A DNA stretch of 64,000 bases from Klebsiella oxytoca NBRC 105695 (GTDB lineage: Bacteria > Pseudomonadota > Gammaproteobacteria > Enterobacterales > Enterobacteriaceae), in contig NZ_BCZK01000002.1 in assembly GCF_001598695.1 (NCBI RefSeq), positions 1 through 64,000 of the forward strand, in the 5' to 3' direction. Below are positions 1-8,609 of the stretch, piece by piece (within the stretch, counting starts at the first letter, position 1; every line of letters begins with the position of its first letter). The translations under genes and the position numbers were made by a program. The notes below the pieces were generated by a model, which ran no database searches, was not told the origin of the DNA, and was given only the letters and a program-made list of their open reading frames with translations.

Positions 1-37
1 GCTTAACGCTTAACGCTTAACGCTTAACGCTTAACGC
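1..37. repeat. Tandem repeat of a 7-bp unit (GCTTAAC)
   Basis: The window opens with five perfect head-to-tail copies of GCTTAAC followed by GC. The array may extend to the left of the window. It lies upstream of a strong terminator and outside any gene I can recognise. It could be a slippage-prone (VNTR) tract; no function is visible. Confidence 0.85.
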
Positions 38-126
38 GGGCTGAAAAATTACAGACCCGGCAGTCTGTCAGGCAGACGGATAGCCAATCATAATGTGTCT
101 GTCATCGTACAACGATCGCCGCTTGC

Positions 127-166
127 AAGGCCGGAGAACACAGATATGTTCTCCGGCCTTTTTACT
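127..166 (+). terminator. Strong intrinsic terminator of an upstream plus-strand unit
   Basis: A perfect 14-bp stem (127-140 with 147-160) closes a 6-nt loop and runs straight into a T-rich tract. It would end plus-strand transcription entering from the left, and it separates that unknown unit from the type VI genes. In E. coli the rrnH/aspU end precedes dkgB, so the unit could be the end of an rRNA/tRNA operon, but this cannot be seen here. Confidence 0.85.
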
Positions 167-739
167 TTTTGTCGCCGCTTCAGGAGCTCTTTCCGGCGGA
201 ACATTCGCGGTCCTCGAGGCTGTTATTTGGTATCAGGCTTCATCATTTTATTCATTTAATACAGAATGATTTAAAATGAAACTATCTTTTCTAATTTTAA
301 TAACGTTTGATATATCTATCCCGAGAATATATTTCGCTTAAATGTTTATTATATTACGATGATGAACTGATTCATTAATGTGATTTTTATCATTTATTAG
401 CGTTTATGGTTATTATTTAATGGAGTGAAAATATATTTTTCAGAGTGGTCAGCTAGCATTGAATTTCATGTTAAGAACTTTGAGAATGAGATGAAGTACT
501 ATAAATTCATATGAATCATAGTTAATCCCTTTGTTTTTTAAGTGGTATTTTTTAATTGTGAAGGTTTTTGAAGTTTGTTTTAGTTGAGAGCTTTTTGTGA
601 GATATAAAGACTTCTTTGCAAGTATAATATTAATCGAGACCGTAGTGCGTCTATCTTCAATTATTGCAATTTGTATTAGTGAGGTGATATTTTGTTTTTG
701 CTCACCGTCTGGTGGGTATATATCCTGAGGAGGAGTAAT
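167..739. other. AT-rich gene-free leader region upstream of tssB
   Basis: From about 230 to 690 the sequence is markedly AT-rich compared with the GC-rich genes around it. No ORF with a convincing ribosome site or family resemblance is present. It must hold the promoter of the type VI block, but I could not find a clear -35/-10 pair or a sigma-54 site. The composition is that of an H-NS-silenced promoter region or an insertion junction (inference). Confidence 0.5.
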
Positions 740-1228
740 ATGGGTAATAGTTTTCAAAATGAGGTGCCAAAATCTCGAGTTAATCTTCAATTGGATCTTC
801 ACACTGGCGGGGCGGGAAAGAAAAGCGAGTTACCGTTAAAGTTACTTGCGGTAGGCGATTTTAGTAACGGAAAAGAACAACGGTCTTTATCTGAAAGAAA
901 TAAAATAAATATCAATAAAAACAATTTTGATAGCGTAATGGCTGAACTCTTACCTACGGTCGATTTGCTGGTCGAAAGCACTCTGTCAGGAGAGGCCCGG
1001 ATAGAAAATATTAAACTTAACTTTGGTAGCGTCAAAGATTTTGAACCAGAACAGGTTGCTCGCAATATCCCATCGCTTCGTGCATTGATTTCTATGCGTA
1101 ATTTACTACGCGATCTCAAAGCCAACTTGCTGGATAACGTCGAGTTCCGTCGTGAACTGGAAAAGATTATGAAAGATCCTGCGATGAGTAGTGAACTACG
1201 CGCAGAGCTAACGGCACTCGCACCGTAA
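740..1228 (+). CDS. tssB: Type VI secretion contractile sheath small subunit TssB/VipA
   Basis: 162-aa protein with the TssB (VipA) signature: a short N-terminal strand (RVNLQLDL), the conserved LPLKLLAVGDFS block, and a helical C-terminus with RALISMRNLLRDLKANLLDN. TssB co-assembles with TssC into the cytoplasmic sheath whose contraction fires the Hcp tube. The ATG at 740 is chosen because GAGGAGGAG at 727-735 is correctly spaced; an upstream in-frame TTG adds residues unlike the family. It is the first gene of the block, 65 bp before tssC, and follows an AT-rich leader. The family assignment is firm. Confidence 0.95.
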   Translation: MGNSFQNEVPKSRVNLQLDLHTGGAGKKSELPLKLLAVGDFSNGKEQRSLSERNKININKNNFDSVMAELLPTVDLLVESTLSGEARIENIKLNFGSVKDFEPEQVARNIPSLRALISMRNLLRDLKANLLDNVEFRRELEKIMKDPAMSSELRAELTALAP

Positions 1229-1293
1229 AAAAGTAATGGACAACGACCGGAATAAATACGGTTCATCAAGGAAATGAAGAGGAGGGCATGCTG

Positions 1294-2826
1294 ATGTCTG
1301 TACAAGAACATGACGCACCGGTAGCGCAGGCGCAGGCTGTGACCAGAGAAAATGTTTATCAGTCTCTGTTTAAAAAAATTCACCTGACGCCGGTTTCTTC
1401 TCTGAAACAACTCGGAGAGTGGCAGGATAGTGAAGCAATGGCGGAAGCATCAACGGAGGAGAGGGTCTCTGCAGCCATCCAGGTATTGCTTTCCTGCGTG
1501 GCGAAATCCGGAAAAAATGTTGAAAAGTTAGATAAATCACTGCTGGATTTTCATATCAGCGAGCTGGATCAAAAAATCAGCCAGCAGCTGGATACCGTGA
1601 TGCACCACCCGGACTTTCAGGCGCTCGAATCGCTCTGGCGCGGCCTGTGGTTTCTCGTCCAGCGAACCGACCCTCGAAAGAATACCAAAATTGAGCTTCT
1701 GGATGTCAGCAAGGAAGACTTACGTCAGGACTTTGATGATGCGCCGGAAATTGTCCAGAGCGGGCTTTATCACCACACTTATGTGCAGGAATATGACACT
1801 CCCGGCGGCGAGCCAATAGCCTCAGTGATTTCCAGCTATGAGTTTGATAACAGCCCGCAGGACATCGCGTTGCTGCGTAATATCTCTCGTGTGGCCGCGG
1901 CTTCGCATATGCCGTTTATTGGTTCTGTCGGACCTGAATTCTTCCTTAAAAACTCAATGGAAGAGGTGGCTGCCATAAAAGATATCGGTAGTTATTTCGA
2001 TCGTGCCGAATATATCAAATGGAAAAGTTTTCGCGACACTGATGATTCCCGCTATATCGGTCTTGTAATGCCCCGTGTACTTGGCCGTCTGCCGTATGGC
2101 CCGGATACGATTCCCGTCCGCAGTTTCAACTATGTGGAAGAGGTGAAAGGGCCCGATCACGAAAAATATCTCTGGACCAACGCGTCATTCGCCTTTGCGG
2201 CGAATATGGTGAAAAGCTTTGTTAACAACGGCTGGTGCGTACAAATTCGCGGACCGCAGGCGGGGGGAGCGGTCACCGATTTACCGATCCATCTTTACGA
2301 CCTCGGTACCGGCAATCAGATCAAGATCCCCTCGGAGGTGATGATCCCGGAGACCCGTGAATTCGAATTTGCCAACCTTGGATTTATTCCACTCTCTTAT
2401 TACAAAAATCGTGATTACGCATGCTTCTTTTCGGCTAACTCGGCACAGAAACCGGCGCTGTATGAGACGGCGGATGCCACTGCTAACAGCCGCATTAATG
2501 CCCGCCTGCCGTATGTCTTCCTGCTGTCGCGAATTGCGCACTATCTGAAGATTATTCAGCGCGAGAATATTGGTACCACCAAAGACCGACGTTTGCTGGA
2601 ACTGGAGCTTAATACCTGGCTGCGTAACCTGGTGACGGAAATGACCGATCCTGGTGATGCGCTTCAGGCATCGCATCCGCTGCGCGATGGAAAAGTGGTT
2701 GTGGAAGATATTGAGGACAATCCGGGCTTCTTCCGTATCAGGCTTTATGCCGTGCCGCATTTTCAGATTGAAGGAATGGATATCAGCCTGTCGCTGGTAT
2801 CGCAAATGCCGAAGGCTAAATCGTAA
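1294..2826 (+). CDS. tssC: Type VI secretion contractile sheath large subunit TssC/VipB
   Basis: 510-aa TssC family protein of the usual length (about 490-520). Recognisable features are the N-terminal helical part that wraps TssB, the MPFIGSVGPEFF segment, and the ASFAFAANMVKSFVNNGWCVQIRGPQ region ending in GGAVTDLP. TssC is the main sheath protomer and the substrate of ClpV disassembly through TssB/TssC. The ATG at 1294 lies 8 nt after AGGAGG, while the in-frame ATG at 1288 is only 2 nt from it, so 1294 is preferred. It follows tssB in the same transcription unit. The next 360 bp before hcp hold only a disrupted reading frame. Confidence 0.95.
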   Translation: MSVQEHDAPVAQAQAVTRENVYQSLFKKIHLTPVSSLKQLGEWQDSEAMAEASTEERVSAAIQVLLSCVAKSGKNVEKLDKSLLDFHISELDQKISQQLDTVMHHPDFQALESLWRGLWFLVQRTDPRKNTKIELLDVSKEDLRQDFDDAPEIVQSGLYHHTYVQEYDTPGGEPIASVISSYEFDNSPQDIALLRNISRVAAASHMPFIGSVGPEFFLKNSMEEVAAIKDIGSYFDRAEYIKWKSFRDTDDSRYIGLVMPRVLGRLPYGPDTIPVRSFNYVEEVKGPDHEKYLWTNASFAFAANMVKSFVNNGWCVQIRGPQAGGAVTDLPIHLYDLGTGNQIKIPSEVMIPETREFEFANLGFIPLSYYKNRDYACFFSANSAQKPALYETADATANSRINARLPYVFLLSRIAHYLKIIQRENIGTTKDRRLLELELNTWLRNLVTEMTDPGDALQASHPLRDGKVVVEDIEDNPGFFRIRLYAVPHFQIEGMDISLSLVSQMPKAKS

Positions 2827-2838
2827 GCCACAGGCGCG

Positions 2839-3168
2839 ATGAAAATCTCTCGTCTGCTGCGGGCTGAGGAGATCGACCTTCCTCTCAGCGGCAATTTCGT
2901 TGGGAAACCTTCAGTAATAATGGCTTTGCTCAACTCGCCATCTGCCCTCCCTCGGAGTGGCTGCTGTGGCGTTAGATAGCGCGGTGCTGGCGTTGAAAAA
3001 ACTAAAGATGCCATTCCTGCGCCTGTGTTTCCCCAACGATACGTTGATGGTACGGAAGTATCAGATGGGCTCTCTTCTGCTTGCGACCTGAATACGCGTG
3101 CGGAAGAGAATACGGTGGACGCGGAGCAGAACATACCGTCGGAGGCGGCGGTACCTCAATCACACTAA
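2839..3168 (+). pseudogene. Reading frame with one internal TAG between tssC and hcp
   Basis: From the ATG at 2839 a single frame runs 110 codons to the TAA at 3166-3168, interrupted only by a TAG at 2977-2979. The first part begins MKISRLLRAEEIDLPLSGNF and the second part contains IPAPVFPQRYVDGTEV and AEENTVDAEQNIPSEAAV, both protein-like in composition. The frame stops 17 nt before the hcp ATG. I do not recognise a family. It may be a small type VI accessory gene broken by a nonsense mutation, or non-coding DNA that happens to be open. The first 46 codons alone could also be a small ORF. Confidence 0.3.
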
Positions 3169-3185
3169 CAAGGAGAGTAATTCTC

Positions 3186-3677
3186 ATGGCAATTCCTGCT
3201 TACCTTTGGCTGAAAGATGACGGTGGCGCGGATATCAAAGGTTCCGTAGACGTACAGGGACGTGAGGGCAGCATCGAGGTCGTGGCGCTGGACCACGATG
3301 TGTATATCCCGACGGATAACAATACCGGCAAACTGACCGGCACCCGTACCCATAAGCCATTTACCTTCACTAAGGAAATCGACGTATCCAGCCCGTATCT
3401 CTACAAGGCCGTCACGACGGGTCAGACTCTGAAAACGGCAGAGTTCAAGTTTTACCGGATAAATGACGCCGGTCAGGAAGTTGAGTATTTCAACATTACG
3501 CTGGATAACGTCAAGCTGGTCAGAGTGGCTCCGCTGATGCACGACATTAAGGATCCTGCGCGCGAGAGGCACAATCATCTGGAGCGTATCGAATTCCGTT
3601 ACGAAAAGATTACCTGGACCTACAAGGACGGAAACATCATTCATTCCGATGCATGGAATGAACGTCCTTCGGCCTGA
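3186..3677 (+). CDS. hcp: Hcp, type VI secretion tube protein
   Basis: 163-aa protein of normal Hcp length starting MAIPAYLWLKDDGG, followed by DIKGSV, the GSIEV..DHDV segment, and the C-terminal EFRYEKITWTYKDGNIIHSDAW typical of enterobacterial Hcp. Hcp hexamers stack into the inner tube, are exported, and carry small effectors. An AAGGAGAG ribosome site (3170-3177) sets the ATG at 3186; the open frame upstream of it is not family-like. A terminator directly after the stop probably makes hcp the most abundant message of the block. It lies between tssC and clpV on the same strand. Confidence 0.95.
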   Translation: MAIPAYLWLKDDGGADIKGSVDVQGREGSIEVVALDHDVYIPTDNNTGKLTGTRTHKPFTFTKEIDVSSPYLYKAVTTGQTLKTAEFKFYRINDAGQEVEYFNITLDNVKLVRVAPLMHDIKDPARERHNHLERIEFRYEKITWTYKDGNIIHSDAWNERPSA

Positions 3678-3685
3678 TAACCGCG

Positions 3686-3711
3686 GCAGACAGGCAACTG
3701 TCTGCTTTTTT
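3686..3711 (+). terminator. Intrinsic terminator/attenuator after hcp
   Basis: A perfect 8-bp stem (3686-3693 with 3698-3705), a GCAA tetraloop and six Ts follow the hcp stop by 8 nt. It should end part of the transcripts coming from tssB-tssC-hcp and so lower expression of clpV and later genes. Confidence 0.85.
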
Positions 3712-3801
3712 ATGCGTATTTGCTGATAAGCCGGTCCTTCCGGTGGGGCAAACCCTATCACATTCTGACAGAAACCTGCCAGGCACAGGGTTACGGCTAC
3801 G

Positions 3802-3813
3802 GGCGGTAGCGTG
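3802..3813 (+). promoter_or_regulatory. ops element (RfaH recruitment site) upstream of clpV
   Basis: GGCGGTAGCGTG is an exact 12/12 match to the ops element at which RfaH is loaded onto RNA polymerase, and the flanking bases (GG before, CCT after) also match the 3' end of the JUMPstart sequence. It lies 52 nt upstream of the clpV ATG, after the hcp terminator, on the strand of transcription. In the RNA it overlaps a small hairpin (GCTAC/GTAGC, 3796-3810). Chance occurrence of this 12-mer in 64 kb on both strands is below 1%. Function here is inferred. Confidence 0.7.
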
Positions 3814-3865
3814 CCTGAACAGGATTCAGTAAAGGAAAAATCACTACATTGAAGAAGGGATATCT

Positions 3866-6499
3866 ATGACCGTAAACCAGCCAGCTGCACTGCTACGCCG
3901 CCTCAACCCGTTCTGCGCCCGCGCGCTGGACTCCGCCGCATCGCTGTGCCAGACCCGCGCTCACGCCGAGATTACTATTGAGCACTGGTTATTGAAGCTG
4001 CTGGAACAGGGAGAAGGGGATATCACCGTCATTGCCCGGCGCTATGAGTGGGATATGGAGATTCTCTGGCAAGCGTTGCTGGGGCATCTTGAAACGCTTC
4101 CACGCTCGGTACGTGAGCGTCCGCAGCTTTCTAAACGCCTGACGGCGCTGATGACGCAGGCATGGTTGTTCGCTTCGCTGGAGAGCAACGAGCCGCAGAT
4201 CCGTAGTCAGCACTTGCTGATGGCGCTGACGGAGAAGTCCGAACTGCTGGCTTGCGACGATCTGTGGGTGTTGTTGAGCGTGGGTCGCGTCCAGTTAGGG
4301 CGGCTGCGCGCGCTACTGGACGAGCAGTCGGAAGAGTGTCCGGTGCGGCAAAGGCAGGCAGGCGAACCGCTGGTGGAAGATATAAGTACAAATTCTTCTG
4401 CGCTTGCGGCGGATGATAGACAAGATGATGCGCATCGAGCTGTCCTTAAACGTTTCACTTCGAATATTACAGAAAAGGCCCGGATGGGCCAGATCGATCC
4501 GGTGTTTGGCCGCGATGTTGAGATCCGCCAGATGGTGGATATTCTGTCGCGCCGTCGCAAGAACAATCCGCTGCTTGTGGGCGAGCCTGGCGTCGGCAAA
4601 ACCGCGCTGGTGGAAGGGCTGGCGCTGCGTATTGTAGATGGCAACGTGCCGGATAGCCTGAAAATCGTGCATATTCACTCGCTGGATCTGGGGCTGCTAC
4701 AGGCAGGGGCTGGCGTTAAGGGGGAATTCGAGCAGCGGCTAAAAAACGTCATCGACGCGGTGCAGGCATCGCCGGAGCCGGTGCTGCTGTTTATCGATGA
4801 AGCCCATACTATCATCGGCGCGGGAAATCCTGCGGGCGGCGCAGATGCGGCTAATTTACTGAAACCTGCTTTGGCCCGCGGTGAGCTACGCACTATCGCA
4901 GCGACGACCTGGAGCGAGTACAAACAATATTTTGAGCGCGATGCCGCTCTGGACCGCCGTTTTCAATTGGTCAAAGTGGACGAGCCTGATGAGGACACGG
5001 CCTGCCTGATGCTGCGCGGGCTGAAGACCTACTACGCGGAGCACCATGGGGTGCACATCCAGGATAGCGCCATTCAGGCCGCGGTACGTCTGTCACGGCG
5101 TTATTTGTCCGGACGCCAGCTGCCTGACAAGGCGGTAGATCTGCTGGACACTGCCGGGGCGCGTGTCCGGATGAGTCTTGATACCCTGCCGGAGCCGTTA
5201 ACTCAGCTTCAGGGACATCTGGCCGCGCTGGATATTGAGCAGAAGGCGCTTGAAAAGGATCGCGCGTTTTATCCTGCATCCGCGCAGGCTCGACTGGCAG
5301 AGCTCGCCGACCAGCGGGATCAACTCCAGCAAAAGGCGGATCAGCTGGAGTATCAGTACCAACAAGAAAAAGCGCTGGTGCAGCAGATTATAGCGCTACG
5401 CCGGGAAAGTCCGGACAGTGAACGGTTACCTCAACTACAACAGCAGCTGCTACAGCAACAGGGATTAACGCCATTGCTGGCGCTGGATGTGGATGCCCGG
5501 GCCGTCGCTACCGTCGTAGCTGACTGGACCGGCGTACCGCTCACTTCCCTGCTGAAAGATGAGCAGAGCGAGCTGCTGAATATGGAACAGATGCTCGCCA
5601 GGCGGGTGGTAGGCCAGGATGGTGCGCTAAAGGCTATTGCGCAGCGGTTGCGGGCGGCAAAAACCGGGCTCACGCCGGAAAATGGCCCGCAGGGCGTATT
5701 TCTGCTGACCGGTCCTGGCGGCACCGGTAAGACCGAAACTGCGCTGGCGATGGCGGATGCGCTGTTCGGCGGCGAAAAGTCGCTTATTACCATCAATCTC
5801 TCAGAGTATCAGGAACCACATACGGTTTCTCAGCTCAAGGGAGCGCCGCCGGGTTATGTTGGCTTCGGCCAGGGTGGCGTATTGACGGAAGCCGTCAGAA
5901 AACGTCCGTATAGTCTGGTTCTGCTCGACGAGGTAGAAAAGGCGCACCGCGACGTCATGAACCTTTTTTACCAGGTGTTCGATCGCGGTTTTATGCGCGA
6001 TGGGGAAGGCAGGGAAATCGACTTTCGCAACACCATTATCCTGATGACCGCTAATCTCGGAAGCGATCACATTATACAACTGCTGGAAAAGAGGCCGGCG
6101 GCCACGGACGGGGATCTGCAGGAACTGCTGTATCCGCTGTTGCGGGAGCACTTCCAGCCTGCGCTGCTGGCGCGTTTCCAAACGGTAATTTACCGCCCTC
6201 TCGGGTGGGAGGCGATGCGGTCCATTGTGGAAATGAAGCTGGCGGCAGTGAGCCGCCGCCTGCGCGAACATTACGGTATGGAGACGGTGATCGGGGCCAG
6301 TCTTTACGATCAACTGGCCTCCTCCTGTCTGCTGCCGGATACCGGGGCGCGTAATATCGACAGCTTACTGAACCAGCAGATTCTGCCTGTACTGAGCCAG
6401 CAGCTGCTGGCGAATCAGGCGGCGCGACGGCAACCCAGGCTGCTGGCGCTCGGCTGGAGTCAAGAGGACGGTATCGTACTGGAATTAGATACGGAATAA
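3866..6499 (+). CDS. clpV: ClpV (TssH), AAA+ ATPase of the type VI secretion system
   Basis: 877-aa ClpB/ClpV-type protein. It has an N-terminal Clp_N repeat domain (about 1-160), a first AAA module with Walker A GEPGVGKT (239-246) and Walker B LLFIDE (307-312), a coiled-coil middle domain (about 410-520), and a second AAA module with Walker A GPGGTGKT (616-623) and Walker B LLDE (686-689). ClpV threads contracted TssB/TssC sheaths and recycles them. The second Walker A has Gly in place of the more common Ser, which should be tolerated. AAGGGA at 3855-3860 supports the ATG. It lies downstream of the hcp terminator and the ops element. Confidence 0.96.
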   Translation: MTVNQPAALLRRLNPFCARALDSAASLCQTRAHAEITIEHWLLKLLEQGEGDITVIARRYEWDMEILWQALLGHLETLPRSVRERPQLSKRLTALMTQAWLFASLESNEPQIRSQHLLMALTEKSELLACDDLWVLLSVGRVQLGRLRALLDEQSEECPVRQRQAGEPLVEDISTNSSALAADDRQDDAHRAVLKRFTSNITEKARMGQIDPVFGRDVEIRQMVDILSRRRKNNPLLVGEPGVGKTALVEGLALRIVDGNVPDSLKIVHIHSLDLGLLQAGAGVKGEFEQRLKNVIDAVQASPEPVLLFIDEAHTIIGAGNPAGGADAANLLKPALARGELRTIAATTWSEYKQYFERDAALDRRFQLVKVDEPDEDTACLMLRGLKTYYAEHHGVHIQDSAIQAAVRLSRRYLSGRQLPDKAVDLLDTAGARVRMSLDTLPEPLTQLQGHLAALDIEQKALEKDRAFYPASAQARLAELADQRDQLQQKADQLEYQYQQEKALVQQIIALRRESPDSERLPQLQQQLLQQQGLTPLLALDVDARAVATVVADWTGVPLTSLLKDEQSELLNMEQMLARRVVGQDGALKAIAQRLRAAKTGLTPENGPQGVFLLTGPGGTGKTETALAMADALFGGEKSLITINLSEYQEPHTVSQLKGAPPGYVGFGQGGVLTEAVRKRPYSLVLLDEVEKAHRDVMNLFYQVFDRGFMRDGEGREIDFRNTIILMTANLGSDHIIQLLEKRPAATDGDLQELLYPLLREHFQPALLARFQTVIYRPLGWEAMRSIVEMKLAAVSRRLREHYGMETVIGASLYDQLASSCLLPDTGARNIDSLLNQQILPVLSQQLLANQAARRQPRLLALGWSQEDGIVLELDTE

Positions 6500-6504
6500 C
6501 GGGG

Positions 6505-6642
6505 ATGGCGATGAATGCGCTGTGCTCTGGGCGTTACGACTGCCGTTTCCCGTTCATCCCGAAACCCGTCATGGCCGATAGTGATGCAAGCCTTCCCCTC
6601 GCCGGGAAAATATTCCGGACCGGAAAAAATCATAACCGATAG
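6505..6642 (+). CDS. Possible 45-aa small ORF between clpV and tssA
   Basis: An ATG 5 nt after the clpV stop opens a 45-codon frame (MAMNALCSGRYDCRFPFIPK...) ending at 6642. It has two cysteines, a proline-rich centre and a basic tail. A GGGG just upstream is a weak ribosome site. I do not recognise a family. It may be a real small protein, a decayed gene, or spacer. Its position fits translation behind clpV, but nothing else supports it. Confidence 0.2.
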   Translation: MAMNALCSGRYDCRFPFIPKPVMADSDASLPLAGKIFRTGKNHNR

Positions 6643-6664
6643 CCTAAGTGAGGGGGCGATGCGA

Positions 6665-8269
6665 ATGAGTGAATTACTGCAGCAGTTAACCCGCAGCTGT
6701 TTTCCCGATCGGAATGCGCTTGAGGCGGGACAACAACAGGCGGCGCTGTGGCAGACGTGGCTGCTGCCAGTGACGACGGAGTCTCCGGTCGGGAGAGACC
6801 CCGTCTACCACGACGATTTCCAGCTGATGCGCGACGAGCTGAATAAGCTTTCCGGCGCGGATACCGCTCTGATTTGTCAGCTTGCGGAATCCCTGCTGCT
6901 CACTCAGGCAAAAGATGTACGCATCGCCACCTGCTATATCTGGGCGCGATTGCACCGCGACGGCGAACGCGGATTAGCGGAAGGTCTCGCCCTACTGGCC
7001 GGGCTGGTGCAGCGCTTCGGGACGCAACTGCTTCCCTCTCGTCCGGCGGGCCGGAAAATGGCGCTGGAATGGTTAACTGGCGAAAAGATACTCGACAGCC
7101 TGGCGCGTTACCCGGAAGTGGCAAAAGAAGACTTTGCCAATATTGTCGCGGCTCTCAATCTGCTGGACGCTTCTTTTTCTACATGGCCGGAAGAACAACA
7201 GCCGCCGTCCCTGATACCGCTGATCCAGGCGCTGGAGTCGCGGCTGGCGCAGTCGGGCGGGATGAGCGCGGTGGTGCCGCAGAACAGCGCGGCAACCGCT
7301 TCACCTCCGACAAATTCGCTACAGATACAGTCCATCAGTTCCGGGCGCGACCTGCTGGATCAGGCAAAAGCGCTGGCCCGCTACCTGAACGCGCAGCCGC
7401 AGGGCTGGCTGGCGGCGCATCGGTTGATGAAAACTCTGCGCTGGGACACCGTGCATGAACTGCCGCCTGATGTGGATGGCAGAACCCGACTGGCTCCGCC
7501 GCGTAGCGAGTCACGTACTCAGCTTAAACGGTTGTACTCGCAACAGAACTGGACCGAGCTGCTGGAACAGGCCGACCTGATGTTCAGCGCCGGGGTCAAT
7601 CATTTCTGGTTTGATATTCAATGGTATTTGTATCAGGCGCTGGGCAAAGCGGGCGCGCCGTGGGACAAGTGGACGGCAATTATCCGCCAGGACCTGATGC
7701 TGTTGCTTGAGCGTTTACCTGGGCTGGAGAGCCTGGCGTGGAACGACGGCACGCCGTTTGCCGATGAGGTGACCCGCAGTTGGATTACCCGGCAGGTGCT
7801 GCCGCAAGATGAGGGGAACTGGCTTAGCAGGACGCCAACGGCCCCGGTGGAAGAGCCGGACAACGATGTGCTGGCGCTGGAACCGGAGGCGCTGGCGCTG
7901 GCGGACCGCGAGGGCGTTGATGCTGCGCTGGGCTGGCTCCAGTCCCGTGCGGGGATCGTCACGGCACGCCAGCGTTTGCTGTTGCGTCTGTTGATGGCTC
8001 GCATAGCGGAGCAGTACGGTAAAAGCGAAATGGCGCTGCTGCTGCTGGAAGAGCTGCATGGCGCTGCGCAGGGGCTGACGTTGACACAATGGGAGCCGGA
8101 GTTAATTTTCGAAGTCACGGCACGACAGCTGAAGCTGCTGCGCCTGCGGGCGCACCGCTATGCAGATAAAGCCCATCTGGCGCGGAAAATGGAAAATCTG
8201 CTGGCGGCGCTGGTGGCGATGGATCCTGCGCGGGCGGCAGTACTTTGTGATACGCAATATAAAGACTGA
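6665..8269 (+). CDS. tssA: Type VI secretion protein TssA, VasJ type
   Basis: 534-aa protein with an ImpA_N domain near the N-terminus (around SPVGRDPVYHDDFQLMRDEL, about residues 37-56), a variable alanine/glutamine-rich linker, and a large helical C-terminal region of the VasJ kind with repeated LL-rich helices. TssA proteins cap the growing sheath/tube and coordinate baseplate and tail assembly. The ATG at 6665 is preferred because AGGGGG at 6651-6656 is 8 nt away; an ATG at 6659 is too close and the longer frame from 6515 is unlike the family. It follows clpV and precedes the vasL-like gene. Confidence 0.82.
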   Translation: MSELLQQLTRSCFPDRNALEAGQQQAALWQTWLLPVTTESPVGRDPVYHDDFQLMRDELNKLSGADTALICQLAESLLLTQAKDVRIATCYIWARLHRDGERGLAEGLALLAGLVQRFGTQLLPSRPAGRKMALEWLTGEKILDSLARYPEVAKEDFANIVAALNLLDASFSTWPEEQQPPSLIPLIQALESRLAQSGGMSAVVPQNSAATASPPTNSLQIQSISSGRDLLDQAKALARYLNAQPQGWLAAHRLMKTLRWDTVHELPPDVDGRTRLAPPRSESRTQLKRLYSQQNWTELLEQADLMFSAGVNHFWFDIQWYLYQALGKAGAPWDKWTAIIRQDLMLLLERLPGLESLAWNDGTPFADEVTRSWITRQVLPQDEGNWLSRTPTAPVEEPDNDVLALEPEALALADREGVDAALGWLQSRAGIVTARQRLLLRLLMARIAEQYGKSEMALLLLEELHGAAQGLTLTQWEPELIFEVTARQLKLLRLRAHRYADKAHLARKMENLLAALVAMDPARAAVLCDTQYKD

Positions 8270-8438
8270 GAACTCACCCGGTATCGAGTTTAAAGGCGCC
8301 AATCCTGACGTTATTGCAAAGCCGAAATACGCTACCGATAAGAAGCCGACAGAGACTATGCCCGGCTTACCCTGACCGCGCGCCATTGAGAAGATAAATA
8401 GCAAGCAGCGGCTGTTTCCGCTAAAGGATAAAAATAGT

Positions 8439-8609
8439 ATGGAAATCGCTTCGTTAAACCCAATGCCGACGTTTAATTTCAATCATGAATGGCCGCGAGC
8501 TCAGGGCAGTGAAAAGGATCGGCGGCTTCTTTCAGGGAGTCATAATATGCAATGTACTCACTATTGCCGGGCGATTATGCATTATTTGCAGCAACAGGAG
8601 CGTATATGA
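8439..8609 (+). CDS. Small ORF (56 aa) translationally coupled to the vasL-like gene
   Basis: Starting at an ATG preceded by AAAGGA (8423-8428), this frame encodes MEIASLNPMPTFNFNHEWPR followed by a Cys/His-containing tail (CTHYCRAIMHYL) and stops at a TGA that overlaps the next start (ATGA, 8606-8609). I recognise no family. The overlap suggests that the ORF is translated and feeds ribosomes to the next gene, although it could be a remnant. The preceding 170 bp (8270-8438) contain only a short proline-rich open stretch of unknown meaning. Confidence 0.35.
   Translation: MEIASLNPMPTFNFNHEWPRAQGSEKDRRLLSGSHNMQCTHYCRAIMHYLQQQERI

Noticed and set aside
449-802. 117-codon minus-strand ORF upstream of tssB
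   Set aside because: It runs through AT-rich DNA into tssB on the other strand, has no ribosome site and a low-complexity Ile/Lys-rich product. It is a chance ORF.
3775-3800. Possible sigma-54 (-24/-12) promoter before clpV around GGCACAGGGTTACGGC
   Set aside because: The -24 GG is present, but the -12 element lacks the required GC at the right spacing. The match is too weak, and the nearby ops element explains the conservation better.
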